Assembly: GCA_963573385.1 (NCBI GenBank)
Contig: CAUYLG010034810.1
Span: 38,404-102,403 of the forward strand
DNA length: 64,000 bases
Direction: 5' to 3'
DNA from: Cacajao melanocephalus
Lineage: Eukaryota; Chordata; Mammalia; Primates; Pitheciidae
Part shown: positions 19,441 through 63,876 of the stretch, piece after piece
Numbering within the stretch: position 1 is the first letter of the stretch
Layout of the letters: each line of letters begins with the position of its first letter
Notes under the pieces: generated by a model
Told to the model about the DNA's origin: nothing
What the model saw: only the letters and a program-made list of their open reading frames with translations
The model's database searches: none
Position numbers and translations under genes: made by a program

Positions 19441-20718
19441 AATAAGCCACAAAACTAAAAGGCCTGGCCCCATTCTGGAAAAGGCAAAGCTGCATGAGAC
19501 ACAGCCTTCTGCCTCCTTGCCTCTCCTGGACTGGCTTCCTCTTTGAGAAAATGCACAAAGCCCTGGGAGATGACAAGCACAAGGACTGACTCAAGCTGTG
19601 TCTTTCAGACCAAGGAACTTCAGAGAAGCTGTGGGGCTGCCTGCCATGCAGGATCATGGCTGCCATCAAGCCTTTTCTGGATCCAGCCATCAAGAACATA
19701 TTTTTGGTGTGATGCACACCTTTGCAAGTGTGTAAGATGTTACCTGGTTTGTCTCTTTTGGAAAACGAAAATCAGAGGGCTGCACTCTAGAGGGCAGAGA
19801 CTGCCCTGAGGACTGAGCTGGTGGCCTGCATCCTCTATCTTCTTTGACCCTTATGACTATAAGATCATCAGTTTGGGGTCTTAGGAAGACCTGGAAAGTA
19901 CTAGTCCAATTTATTTAAGAAGTATCTCTTGGAGTTTCAGAAATGCTAGCTTGGACAACTGAAAAGTCACATCACATCTGGCATTTTGGGGATTACTAAA
20001 ACACCCCTTCTGGAGTGGAAGCTGCTGGAAGGCAGGCCTGAGCCATTCACCATGGACAGGCAGAGCAGCCCTGGCTATCACCACTGGTCTCTGGGGTCTT
20101 CATATCTTGCCATCTCATCCAGAGTTCTATGAAAGTTACCCAGGGTCCTCATGTCCTTCCTTAGAGCCTGAGTGGTGTGAGGTGACAGGTCTCTCTCTCC
20201 ACTGCCCCTTTCTGGTTTTAAAAAAATGGTGCTTGATGAGGGAAGGTAGACTCTTCCCTAAGACTGACGAGTTATGGCTGCTAGATGCCTGCATGGGCAG
20301 AGGTGGATCTCTGCATCTTCCATTGGTGGCCAAGGATGGGTGTGGGAGAACCACACCTAGCACAAACCTGGTACTCAAGTAAATATTTGTTGAAATGAAT
20401 GATAAGAGCATTGGTCCCCAAGCCAGAGAGCCAGAAGCCATCACCCAATGACCACCCCTTCCTTCTGGTCTACAAGAGCTCTCAAGGCTGGGTCTGCCAC
20501 TACTCTGCTTTGGCCAAGTGTGGCAGCACTGGGGAGGAGAGACAGGATAAAGGGCAGATGTCAGCAATACTAAGGGCTTCCTCATAGGAGGGCATAAGGC
20601 TCCACTCATTGTCTTGTGACTTCCATCCCTGCTGAATGGGGCTGCAAGGCCAAGGCTCCTTAGGGGAGAGGTCCTTACCTCTGATCCACTTAGAGCAATA
20701 ACCACTTTTTAAATGTAA

Positions 20719-20724
20719 AATAAA
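20719..20724 (+). terminator. FNDC5: Probable FNDC5 poly(A) signal AATAAA
   Basis: AATAAA in 'aaatgtaaaataaaaagac'. Its position gives a gene length of about 8.5 kb from the CpG island. Confidence 0.55.
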
Positions 20725-21879
20725 AAGACAAATGAAAAGGCACATCCTTGTCTTCTGGTAAATGCCCAAATGTTGCCCTCTTTTTCTGGCAATTGGCAGC
20801 AAGTCAGGATGTGTGGAGGAGGAAGTCAGTTCTCTCTCTCCATTTTGGCCTGCAGCTTCTTAGGGACATGCCTGCCAGCCAAGCTGGAGTTGGAAGGGAA
20901 ATCTCAAACAGATGGGGGTGCACGTGTAGGAGAAGAAAATAGCTGCTCCATCATCCTAGTACTGAGGCTCCCTCAAACCAAGCTTGGGCTGCCTCACTGG
21001 CTAGGTATGCAGGCTCGGTTTTTAAAACAAAGGGTTTTCCCCTCTGAATGCAGGGCTGGGTGCTTTTCCTGGCCAAACGAATGCAATTCTTGTTTCTCCC
21101 CAGGGTAAGGAAAGAAGTGAAGAGAAACTGCAAAAGCTGCTTTCTGCAGCTCAGTATTCACAGCGTGCTGTTCTAGGCTGTTAAAGGAACACCATTATGA
21201 TCCCAAAAGCAGGCTGAAAGAGTAATGATGACATTAGCCAATGAGCAAAAACCAGTAAATGGGGCACCTCAAACATTCCTGTCCAGAGCCAGGAAGAGCT
21301 TGGAGAGAAAACGTCAGGTGAGCAGGGCTTAAAGCTGGCTGTTCTAGAAGGTTCTGAAAGCAGAGGGAAAGAAGGTCTTAGAGGCTGCACAGCAAAGTAG
21401 GGAACTGATTAGCACACCAAACTCTAAGCCAAACCTCAGAGAGGTACTTCCTAATCCCTCTGTGCCCATCTAGTGCCAAATGATGGAGAAGCCCACAAGT
21501 TAGCACTAGGTATACTATAACTGTCATTGGGGCTCAGGGAGCTCTCCTAATGGAGGTTTCTTGTCTTCAACTTAATCTGTGCCTGTAGTACATCATAAAG
21601 GGTATGAGAGAAAAGGAGCAAACACTCTTGGCTTAGATAAAACTCTATTCCCTTTAATTACCTCCCTAAACCCCCAATTGTATAACAATTGAGCCTTCCC
21701 TGAATCCACTGTAGTTGCAAAGTCGAACCCCACACAGCTAGACTTGGGATGGGATCCCTTCACCATCACATAGATCCACAGACATTTCTCATAGCTGCGG
21801 AAAGGCACAGGCAGGTCTTTGAGACCAGGAGACCTTACTTGCAGACTACATCAGGCCTGTGGGAGAAATGTTGGTCTCA

Positions 21880-21990
21880 GAGGCAGGAGACCCTGCCTTG
21901 TAATCACCTAACAACTCAGGCAAGTTAATTCTCTGAGGTTAGGTCTTGCTGTCCTTATCTGCCAAAAACAGAGAATTTAGAAGATTCCCG
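21880..21990 (+). repeat. MIR SINE fragment, weak
   Basis: 'gcaagttaattctctgagg' and 'gctgtccttatctgccaaaa' follow the MIR order but are diverged. Confidence 0.5.
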
Positions 21991-22455
21991 GATTCCACCT
22001 ACTTCCTACAATAGAAGGAAGCCAAGGTGCATCCTCCTAGGAGTGTGAGGGAAACCCCAGGGTCTCAGGGGAGGAAGACAAGACTGGTGAGTGTTTCTAT
22101 GGGCAGAAGTCCTTTCCTCCTCCTACTCTTGTACCCTAGTTTTTCAGAATGGGCCTGAGATAATCAATTTTTAAGGGTTCTGTTTAAACCCCTTACAAAA
22201 ATGTGTAAAATCTCACCAACCCGTTAACATGATGCTTTAGATTTATTTGACTCTCTTTAAACCTATTTGATGGTTACTGGAATTTGCTTTTATGAAGTAG
22301 CCTCCAAGAAAAAACTGCTTCTATAAATGGGACACCCTGCTCACCTCCCTCCCTTGCCCAGCTCCAGCTCCATCAAGCTCCATCAGTACAAAGTATTTCC
22401 AAACCTTCAAATGTGACTTGAAGTTAAGTTGAAGGAGATCTTTGTATAAGTAGTT

Positions 22456-22720
22456 CCTGGCCAGGTGCGGTGGCTTACACCTGTAATCTCAGCACTTTGG
22501 GCATATCACTTGAGGCCAGGAGTTCAAGACCAGCCTGGCCAACATGGTGAAACCGTCTCTACTAAAAATAAAATATTAGCTGGGCATGTTGGTGCACACT
22601 TGTAATCCCAGCTACTCAGGAGTCTGAGACACGAGAATTGCTTGGACTCAGGAGGCAGTGAGCTGAGATCGCGCCATTGCTCTCCAGCCTGGGCAATAGA
22701 GCAAGACTCTGTCTCAAAAC
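22456..22720 (+). repeat. Alu with short internal deletions
   Basis: Head 'ggccaggtgcggtggctta', with a deletion after 'cagcactttggg' at about 22501. Tail 'ctcaaaacaaat'. Confidence 0.93.
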
Positions 22721-24104
22721 AAATAGTTCCTTAGTGATACACTTCAGGACTATCACTTAAACTACTTTAAAGGTTATCCAAAATATTATATTCCACCCCT
22801 TTCTCAATGGTGCTGGGGAGGGCCAAATTTTCTGTCTATGGCATGTCCCAGTTGTCATGGGGGAGGACAGGTGTGGAGGAAGGACAAGGCAGGAGCTTGT
22901 TCACTTAGGAATTCCACCAATGACCAGCTGATACTTCCTGTGACAAGTGGAATTTTTTTTTTTCCTGACAGGTGCTCTGGCATACAAAGCAAGCATACCC
23001 TACAATCAGCTTAGGAATAATTGTTTTCTCTTAGAAAAGCAGAACAATACTAAGAGAAGCAGGAAACTCCACTTTTTAGCTTTAAGTGATTGGCTTTTTT
23101 CTTCCTATAAAAGCTCAAAATAGGCTAATTAGAGAATGACCCGATTCCTCTTGGAAAAAGTCCATTTCTCCTTTTCCTCTTCACTTTTCCATAATGTAAA
23201 ATGAACAAAAGATCCTATCTACACCTGACAGGAACAAAACAGATATGCATAGGTTAAGGAGAGTACCTCAGATTGAGAGAATATTAAGTTGCTGAATATT
23301 TAGCAAACTTACAGTGAGCCTTTTGCATGGACTCAATATTGTATTTTGTCTAGAATATATAGAAAAAACTTAGTGAACTGCAGACCAGAGAGCAGGGCTA
23401 AACATGTTGCTACTTGTTTTCTCAGCATGAACTCAGATTTTTAAGGCACTGGCTAATATAGGTGACAAGTTATTATTGTCTTCCCTTTTTTCCTTGCTTC
23501 TGGGTTCACAAAAGGGATCTAAGGAACACTGTCTCCCACATCTACCCACACTTATCCAACCTTCACCCAGTTTCTAGGAGCAGCAGTTTCTGGAGAAATT
23601 GGGTTATGAACAACCATCGATTCTGTACCACTGATTCTGGTTTCTTAAATCCCCTTTAAAGAGAGAATGCTCTGGGACAGCATGGCTTCTTTATCAGTGC
23701 TAGCTCTGAAGAAGCAGAGACAGGGAGGTTAACCACACAGCCATGGGAAGGAACAAAAGGCAATGCCTGCCTGATCAGGGCTGTGCCATCTTCCCCCTCT
23801 GCAAAAACTGAGGCATAATGATATTTCAGGTTCTCCCTATGTCAGGCTCCTGACATGCACCGTATGTAGCTGCAAATCCCAATCAATTTCAACATTTCTT
23901 AACTGCTAGAACACCTTTCTCAACACTGTAATTTACCTTCAAAAGAATAGGGAGCAAGCACCCTCGCCTTCCCAGTACCACATTCTACTAACTGCCGCCC
24001 CCCTCCCCACCCCACTAACCTACCTACGCAAAGGAAGAAGGCAAATAACCCTCCATCGAAGCCTACGACAGACCGCCACAGTACATAAGTCACTGACAAG
24101 AACT

Positions 24105-24110
24105 TTTATT
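24105..24110 (-). terminator. S100PBP: S100PBP poly(A) signal (AATAAA on the - strand)
   Basis: 'tttatt' on the + strand within 'gaacttttatttcttttt'. A U-rich context and the start of intergenic sequence follow on the - strand. Confidence 0.65.
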
Positions 24111-25347
24111 TCTTTTTAATGACATTAAACACAACTGCTACAAGGGAAAAAAACATGATAAAGAGGAGGCACCAAACTTTAGTTTCATAATTGAAACTGA
24201 CAACGCAAGTAAATCAGGGCCTGCATTAGAAACTACAGGTTATTTCAGGTTCCTTACTTAGAAGTAAACAATGTAAACAGCATATTTTTACTCTGCTTTG
24301 TCAAGACCCATGTGTGGGAATGTCATCGATGAAGAAAGCAGTTAAATGCACATAATACTTACTTAAAAAAAATACAGCAAGAATTCCATCTGAAATACTA
24401 GACTTAGAGGCCAACACCAAATATAAGAGATATGCAGCTTTGAAAAGAGATTAAAACTCCAGATTCTACCCGCTACCATCTTTAAGGCGAACATGCCAGA
24501 TAATGAGTTTTCTTTGGCTTTGTTTTTTCTTCTTAAAGAATACCATGTTAACCACTAGAGAATAGCTCTCTCCTCCCCCAGTCCAACAGATTTAATTAAG
24601 CTGCTAAAGCTTTGGAAAAACAGAATTATTTGAGCTAAGAGGAAATGTGATTGTCACATTTTCTAGTTAACCTGTCACTCATTTGATTTGGCAAAAGCAG
24701 TGCTCCTATTACACATTCAGTCTTAAAACCCCATGTACCAGGAGGGCAAGAACATGTCTTAGATTTTTGCCCAAGCAAAATGCTATCCCTTCACTCCTTG
24801 GGTTTTCTGAAGGAAACTAGACAGCTGCAGTGCTAGCTATTCCAACTACATTTAATTTTAACTATGCTATGGTCCCAAAGGTAGATGTTTGCCATGTCTC
24901 ACTCCACCAAGTTAATTTAGGGCAACCTGGAGAAGTGACCGATGTAGTAAATGCCAAGCAGGCTAACTAAAATAACAGATTTTGACTACTGCCTTTGAAG
25001 ATAACTTCTTTGCATTTTGGCCCCAGAATTTAAATCAAATGTTCAAGGAAAAGCAAATCCTCGACTGGATAAAAACAGTAAACACTTAGGGACATTCACC
25101 CAAATTTATTGTTGGCTTAAATGACCAAGCTTTTCCCAAGTCAGTTTCTAAAGTGAGGTATGATGTTTTGAATGCGTTACTCACATACAAAGATGGGATT
25201 GATGAAATCACAAAACCAGAGGCTACAGCATCTATGAACAACCTTCACAGAGAACAATAGCACAAATGCCAGACTGCAAAAACTTCCCAAAATGATGTCT
25301 AGAGCTATCTGTAAAGAGAAAATAACCAATTCCTAAGACATCCATTA

Positions 25348-25687
<340 letters not shown>

Positions 25688-26706
25688 TTAGAATACCAAA
25701 CCTTATGATCAGATAATGCTTTTGTGTATAGGCTTAGTCACAACTATATTACATGTACTTTAGCAGTTACGTGAAACTAGCTATCGGGGGCTTGACCAAA
25801 TGAGATGGTAACATCCAGGGTCTAAAGATACCTCTTCTTAACTGATAATGGAGACAAAGAGTGCCGTTCCACACTCTCCCAGAGAATGGAGGCTCTGTAA
25901 CTAACACTCATACTTAAAGCTGAAGTTTAGCAGATAAAACTAAATACTGACTGATACCACAATAGCACTGGCTTACCCTAGAGTCAAGACTCTGGGTGGG
26001 CAGCTCTTCAATAAAGAAAGCAAGAAGGCCATCCTGAAGAGGCATATCCATGTCTAACAGGATACAAGAATACTACCACTAGAATCCTAACAAGCAGAGT
26101 GGTCACTGGGGGGTAAAAAGAAAAAGGAAAATCCTTTAAGAAGGGCAAAGGAGACAAATAGTCTCAAGACTACAAGGTATTAGTCATTAAGTCTTCTGTC
26201 AAAGATGTATAAGATTTGTAAACACTATTGTGCAAAATAAGTTTAATAAAGAATGAAAAAAATCCCCCCCCAACAACAAAAAAAATCAAGGCAGCTAGTA
26301 CATACAGAAACGAGAGAAGAGGGTTTACTATTTTAACTTGTCATTTCAAAAGGGATTTTTCTCCTGCTCCGTCCTACTTATAATGTCCTGGATTGCCAAC
26401 TTTAAAATACTGACAGGTATTCAGAGGATTCAAATAAAAAAGTAAGAGCGGTTGTTAAAAGTAACTTATATCCATTTACAAGTCAACCAATACTGGCTCA
26501 CAGCCTAGTAAAGAATCTCTTCCTTATGGGAGATTGAACAATGATTTCTTTGAGGTACCAGAAGTAGACTTTGCCTCTGCAGAGAGGTGAGTCTTTTGCT
26601 TGAGCCTGGGTGTTTTGGCTTAATGCTGGCTTTCAGGAGGCAGCTACCTTCAATTTAAATTAAAAAACAAAAAACTACACCAACCAAACGCTTGCTTAAA
26701 CACACA

Positions 26707-26708
<2 letters not shown>

Positions 26709-26760
<52 letters not shown>
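26709..26760. repeat. (CA)26 microsatellite in the S100PBP 3' UTR
   Basis: Uninterrupted CA dinucleotides, about 26 units, preceded by imperfect units from 26700. In the S100PBP transcript it reads (UG)n. Confidence 0.95.
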
Positions 26761-26764
<4 letters not shown>

Positions 26765-26955
26765 CAGGAGGGACTTCATACAAAAAAATTCAAGTCAGCA
26801 ATGGGCATTTCCAAAAGGTGACGAGTTTTTTAAATAAAAATCTTGTGAAAAATAAAATTCAAAATCTGCAAAGCACAAAACAGCAAAAGAACATGAAATG
26901 CTGCTCCAAGCAGGACCCTGGATAGGGACCTTCATTGCTGATGGGTTGAGACAAA

Positions 26956-58189
<31,234 letters not shown>

Positions 58190-58670
58190 TTAAGATATTT
58201 AACTTTACCAGAAACATGAAAATACATGTTAGAACAATGAGATACTTTTTGCCTATCAAAATGGTAATGATTAAGATGCCATGACAATCTGGATTGGTGA
58301 GGATGTGGAGAAATAGCATTCATACACTATCAGTAAGAGTATAAGCCAGTACAATATTTTGTGCAGAGTAACTCAGCAATTTCACTTCTGAAAATCTGTC
58401 CTTCATATATATGTTCAAAGTAGCCAAATCCTGGAGGCAACCTAAATGTCCATTACCAAGAGAACTGTTCAGTAAATCATGGTACATTTGTGCTATGGAA
58501 TACTTTTTGATTATTTAAAAACACAACGAAGTAGATCTGTAAGTACTATCATGGAATGATATCTACAACATACAAACAAATGTATATCATGAAAAATGTT
58601 TAAATATTCAGTTTACACTTTAACACAAAACAAATTTTTGTAATAAAACAAAATTCAAGAATACAAGAAG
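58190..58670 (+). repeat. Old L1 (L1ME/L1MC type) fragment
   Basis: 'gcctatcaaaatggtaatga', 'ggtgaggatgtggagaaata', 'gcaacctaaatgtccattac', 'gtgctatggaatactttttg'. Confidence 0.8.
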
Positions 58671-59064
58671 GTAAATAATTGTCTTCCATACTGTGTGGAG
58701 CTACTGGAGCAATCTCTGCCTTTGCCACGAGACCAAATGGAAAAAGGTTTCAGCTCCTGCTAGCTGTTCCTTTCAGGAGACTTGTCAAAATGATTGACTC
58801 CCACCTTCCTGCAGGCAAAAAGAAAATTAGAGGATCTTCTCATCACTTTCAACTCTGCTAATTACAAAGTAACTGTATTATGCTTTAAGGTGCTCGATGT
58901 ATTAATTTTGACCTGGATTTTTTTTTTGGTAATACCAGAAAGTTGGATTTTCTGAGTCAAGAACACCAAAGAAAAATCTTCAAAGAAAAAAAAATTATGC
59001 AACTAAGGGAACTAGTTTTGTTCCTCCCAACAATTTGTACTTTTTTAAGACTATCATCTACTTT

Positions 59065-59250
59065 AGTAGGATGAACACTGGCGTGGGAGTCCAAAGACCT
59101 GGGGTGTAGTCCTGGTTGTATCACTAGCCAGCTCCAATAACTTGGGTATGCCACTTGACCATCTGGACTTGTTTCCTCATTTACAAAATAGGAAAGGGAT
59201 GGAAAAGGGGACTAGGCAATGTCTGAGATTCCAACAAAATCTATAAATTA
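59065..59250 (+). repeat. MIR SINE fragment
   Basis: 'ggagtccaaagacctggggt', 'tgccacttgaccatctggac', 'gtttcctcatttacaaaat'. Confidence 0.75.
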
Positions 59251-59327
59251 ATCATGACCACACATACAAAAATCTTTTTCAATATAAATATATAAATGCA
59301 AAAAAAAAAAAAAGGTCATTAAAACAT

Positions 59328-59364
59328 ACACAACCCTGGGCAACAAGGCAAAACACTGTTTCTA

Positions 59365-59397
<33 letters not shown>

Positions 59398-59578
59398 CAG
59401 AAAAATTAGCCAGGCATGGTGGCGCACGCCTGTATTCCTAGCAGCTACTCATGTGGCTGAGGTGAGAGGACCACTTGAAGCTGGGAGGTTGAGGCTGCAG
59501 AAAGCAGTCATCGTACCACTGCACTGCAGCCCGGATCACAGAGCAAGACCCTGTCTCAAAAGATAAAAAAAAAAAGAT
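59328..59578 (+). repeat. Alu, 5' truncated
   Basis: Starts inside the left arm ('ccctgggcaacaaggcaaaa'), has a long mid A-run (59367-59396), and ends 'ctgtctcaaaagataaaaaa'. Confidence 0.88.
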
Positions 59579-60100
59579 ACAAGCAAAAATTGGTAACTAT
59601 TATAACTTGCAGGGACATAAAGGTAGGTCAAGGTAGGACTTCTGTATCATTTTACTTTTCTACTTTAATGTTTAGTTGCATAATTAAAACCTAGTTTTTA
59701 AATAGCTAATGACAGACCTAATCTATAATTATTTTCCAAATGGGAAAGGTGATAAAAAGCTAATATTTCACATATCTGAGAAGCTGTAAGAAATGCTTAT
59801 ACAGTGAACTCAATAATTTGGAAAATTCCTTGTAGCCCTGTAACTATAAAAGTTTCCCTACTTCATGACGCTCCATACCACACCCTGAGTTTTAACTTTA
59901 GTTCATGCATTCTTTTAGAAGATATTTTTTGAGCTACAATCATCACACAGCGCAAGCTGTGTGATATATCTCTTTATTATTTCCAAGAATTCAAGATGTA
60001 GCTCGCACCCTCATAATGTATAATCTTAATGTATAATCTTGTTAGGGAAACAACACTGAAAATTAAGCACCAATATGAGATAATACAAAATGGTACGGAC

Positions 60101-60230
60101 AATAAAGTACTAGAGAAAGAGTTAGAAGAATAAAAGAGTTAGAAAGAGTTAGAAGAATAAAGTACTTCTAACTAAATAATAAAGACGAAAGAGTTAGGAG
60201 AATAAAGTACTAGAGAAAGAGTTAGAAGAA
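60101..60230. repeat. Local direct repeat (period 100 bp)
   Basis: 'aataaagtactagagaaaga' plus 'gttagaagaa' occurs at 60101 and again at 60201. Shorter 'gagttagaagaataaa' copies lie between, which suggests repeated slippage. Confidence 0.85.
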
Positions 60231-60421
60231 ATGAGAGGGATTACAGAATTTTAGAATTAGAAGGGACCTAGTTAAACTTACTCATCTTAGAAATGAAATG
60301 AGAGAAAAAGAAATATTAAGTACCTTTTATAAACCAGGTGCTGTAAGACACATTTTACAACTGTAATTTAACCTTTCAACACAACTCTGTAAAATTAATC
60401 GTATCAAAGAAATCATTTTCT

Positions 60422-60724
60422 GGCCTGGCACACTGGCTCACGCCTGTAATCCTGGCACTTTGGGAGGGCGAGGCAGGTGGATCACGAAGTCAGGAATTCA
60501 AGACCAGCCTAGCCAACATGGTGAAAACCTGTCTCTACTAAAAATACAAAAATTAAACGGACATGGTGGCAGGCACCTGTAATCCCAGCTACTCAGGAGG
60601 ATGAGGCAGAGATATGCTTGAACCCAGGAGGCAGAGGTTGCAGTGAGCCGAGGTAGTGCCACTGCATTTCAGCCTGGGTGACAGAGCAAGACTCCATCTC
60701 AAAAAAAAAAAAAAAAAAAAAAAA
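60422..60724 (+). repeat. Alu
   Basis: 'ggcctggcacactggctcac' to an A25 tail. Confidence 0.95.
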
Positions 60725-61084
60725 GGAAATTGTTTTCTGTTGCATTTAAACTTAGAGCTGCTACTACTTATTTTACCAATACTATATTCTAGCAATTGTC
60801 AGAGTTCTAAGTGTTGAAGCAGATGCCTCTATGAAAAGTAATTTCTCCGCATCAATGGCTGAGTTATTTTACTTAGTTTATATATTTAGGCAGCAGTTAC
60901 AAAAAAAGTTTACTTTTGGAAAACGTCTTTCTTTGACTTCAGAAAGTTTATGGTTGTCAGGCACAAATATCACAGGCACTGGGGTTAAACAGCTACATTT
61001 CTTAGATGCCCTTTCTGGGCCACTGCCCCCCATTCCAACTCCTTACAAAAGGTCTACTTCAAGCCCTTGGTTGGCCAAATGGAG

Positions 61085-61300
61085 AGTTCAACAGATTTTC
61101 CCTTTTGGGAAACTAAAGTTCAGAAGCATTAAGTGACTTAACCAAGTACATATAGCTAATAATGTTAGATAGAGCAAGGATCAAAACCCATGTCTAATTC
61201 CAAAGGCAATGATTTTCCTACTACGTCTGTGACAGACTTGCGCAGGATTGGTCAGCAAATGGCAGAGCTAGAATCCAAACTCAGGCCTTCTAAATTCAGT
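61085..61300 (-). repeat. MIR-like fragments, weak
   Basis: 'cattaagtgacttaaccaag' and 'ggcagagctagaatccaaac' each resemble reversed MIR. They may be two separate pieces. Confidence 0.5.
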
Positions 61301-61974
61301 ACAATCTCTAACAAACTGCAAGAGTAAAGACCAAAGAGAGCTTTTGGTCTCTTGGAAAAAATACTTTAAGCCACCTTAATAGGACCAATATCCTTCATAA
61401 CCACTGGCAATCATCAATTCCTATACAACATGACATCCAGATGCAAAAAAAAATGGCTTTTCTGAGCTTCTCTTATGTTCCAATAGATCTGGGAAGAAAA
61501 GTATACAAAACAATACCATATATATGGTATATAGAGAAAGAGATTTTAGTTTGTACAAATCATTCTCGTTCTGATGTTATTTCCTCATTTTCAAAAGTAC
61601 TTATTATAAACAATGTAAAACATATACATAAGTAACTTAATAGTATAATGAACCCCTACACACCCATCACTCAACCCCAACAACTATCAACTCATAGCTA
61701 ATGTTGCCCTACCCACTTCCCCACTTTACTGGATTATTTTGAAGCAAATCCCAGGCATCATATCATTTCATCTGCAAATAACAAGAATTCCTTATCATAA
61801 AATGGACAGTTCAGATTTCCAATTATCTTATAACTTTTTTTAAGGTTAAAAAATAATCAGTATCCAAATAAGGTCCATACAGTGTGACTGGCTGATAATG
61901 TCTTATGTGTATTTTAATCTAAAGATTTCAGATCTTTTCCCCCTGCAAATTACTTTATTAAAGAAGCAATATGC

Positions 61975-62280
61975 TAGATGGCTCACACCTATAATCCCAG
62001 TGCTTTGGGAGGCCAAGGTGGGCAGATCACTTAAGGCCAGGAGTTTAAGCAAGACCAGCCTGATCAACATGGCAAAACCCCATCTCTACTAAAAATACAA
62101 AGAAAATTTAGCTGGGTGTGGTGGTGCAGGCCTGAAGTCCCAGCTATTCAGAAGGCTGAAGCAGGAGAATTGCTGAAACCCAGGAGGCGGAGGTTGTGTA
62201 GTGAGCAGAAATCGCACCACTACACTCCAGCCTGGGTGACTGTGAGACTCTGTCTCAAAAAAAAAAAAAAAAAAAAAAAA
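61975..62280 (+). repeat. Alu, head truncated
   Basis: 'agatggctcacacctataat' to an A24 tail. Confidence 0.94.
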
Positions 62281-62445
62281 GAAACAGTACCACCACATAT
62301 TATGTATGGATACATATATCATACAATTATTAAAATATGTATGAATATGAGGAATATCCAATTCAGGATAGTAGTTACCTCTGGTGGTGGAGAGAGAAGA
62401 GGAATGGCAAAGGCACATGGGTAACTATACTTACATCTGCAATGT

Positions 62446-62742
62446 TTTCTTTTTTTTTTTTTTTTGAGACAGAGTCTTGCTCTATGGCCCAGGCTGGAGT
62501 ACAGAGGCGCAATCTCGGCTCACTGCAACTTCCACCTCTCAGGTTCAAGCAATTCTCTGCCTCAGCCTCCCGAGTAGCTGGGATTACAGGCCTGCACCAC
62601 ACCTGGCTAATTTTTGTATTTTTAGTAGAGATGGGGTTTCACCACCTTAGCCAGGCTGGTCTTGGAACTCCTGACCTTGTGATCCATCTGCCTCAGCCTC
62701 CCAAAGTGCCGGGATTACAGGCGTGAGCCACCGCGCCCAGCC
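62446..62742 (-). repeat. Alu
   Basis: T-run, 'gagacagagtcttgctcta' to 'gagccaccgcgcccagcc'. It faces the preceding Alu tail to tail across about 165 bases. Confidence 0.95.
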
Positions 62743-62943
62743 AACATTTTATTTCTTAAGAAAACAATATCTCATCTTAGGCCACGTGACAACGAATAAA
62801 TAAGGAAAACAAGGAAAAGAAAAAAAAAACAATAGCATGAAGAGACCTGGAACAAATATGGCAACCTAAGATAAAGCAGGATGGTGGGCATGAAAATGTT
62901 CATTATTATTATGTTACTTTCTATACTGTTTTAAAATTGTTAC

Positions 62944-63237
62944 TTTTTTGAGATAGAGTCTCAGGTTTATTGCCTAGGCATACAGTGGTGTGATTGTAGC
63001 TTACTGCAGCCTTGAACCCCAGGGCCCAAGCAGTCGTCCACCTCAGCTTCCTGAGCAGCTGGGACTACAGGAGCACGCCACGTTACCTGGCTAATTTTTT
63101 TCTTTTTTCTTTTTTTTGTAGAGACAGAGTCTCATTATGTTGCCCAGACTGGTCTTGAACTCCTGGACTCAAGCAATCCTTCTGCATTGGTTTTCCAAAG
63201 TGCTGGGATTACAGGCATTGAGCCACCACACCCAGCC
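62944..63237 (-). repeat. Alu, old
   Basis: 'ttttttgagatagagtctca' to 'gagccaccacacccagcc'. Confidence 0.93.
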
Positions 63238-63876
63238 ACTGTATTTTTTTATATGCTTGAAATAATAAAAACATTTTAAAATTATGAAGTCAATGGGAAA
63301 GACAATGATTATACTCTGTGAAGTCTCAAATATCACAGTACCTACCTGAGAGGGTTGTGGCAAGAATTAAATGAGATCACAAACATAAATTTAGCACACT
63401 AGAGGCACAATGTAAAAGACAAATAACTGGTGGCCATAGTTATTATTTCACTCCACCATCATCATTGCCCTGACCCCTGAAGAGTCAGTCTTAAGAGAAG
63501 CATAGGAACCGCAGGAAAAAAGAGTGCCAAACTGATAGGGAACTTCCCCTAGACCCTGCTTGAAATGATCTAGTATGCTCTAGTCTCATCTAGTTTAATC
63601 CAGCATTCAACCATATTGTCACCAAAGACCTAGACAGACATCTGAAACATCAGGCAAATTCTGCAAATTAATGTTCACTGAAATATCCTTTATAGAGGTA
63701 CTGGACCTTAGCAATTCACTTGGTCTCTGAACCTCAATACAGATGAAAATATACATTAAATTCCGTTAACTTCAAACACAGATTATCATGAGGAAAAAGA
63801 GGATGTTCATGAAAGTGGTCTAAACCTAAAGTTGTATACCAAAAAAACCTTTATGTTTAATGAATGTGCAAAGGGC

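Larger units (their letters stand above)
18699..20740 (+). other. FNDC5: FNDC5 3' UTR (approximate end)
   Basis: Starts after the stop codon and extends to a poly(A) site predicted just behind AATAAA at 20719-20724. An earlier AATAAA at 19435-19440 could give a shorter UTR of about 0.75 kb. I see no Alu in it. The UTR extent is inferred from the signals and the usual transcript size. Confidence 0.6.
20741..24087. other. Spacer between convergent FNDC5 and S100PBP
   Basis: Both genes end towards this 3.3-kb region. One Alu (22456-22720) and a MIR (21880-21990) are visible. The stretches 20741-21880 and 22730-24087 are single-copy DNA in which I recognise no exon. Confidence 0.65.

Noticed and set aside
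58680..58865. A possible exon around a 60-codon + strand frame
   Set aside because: No splice-site pair or recognisable protein, so I left it as single-copy intron sequence.
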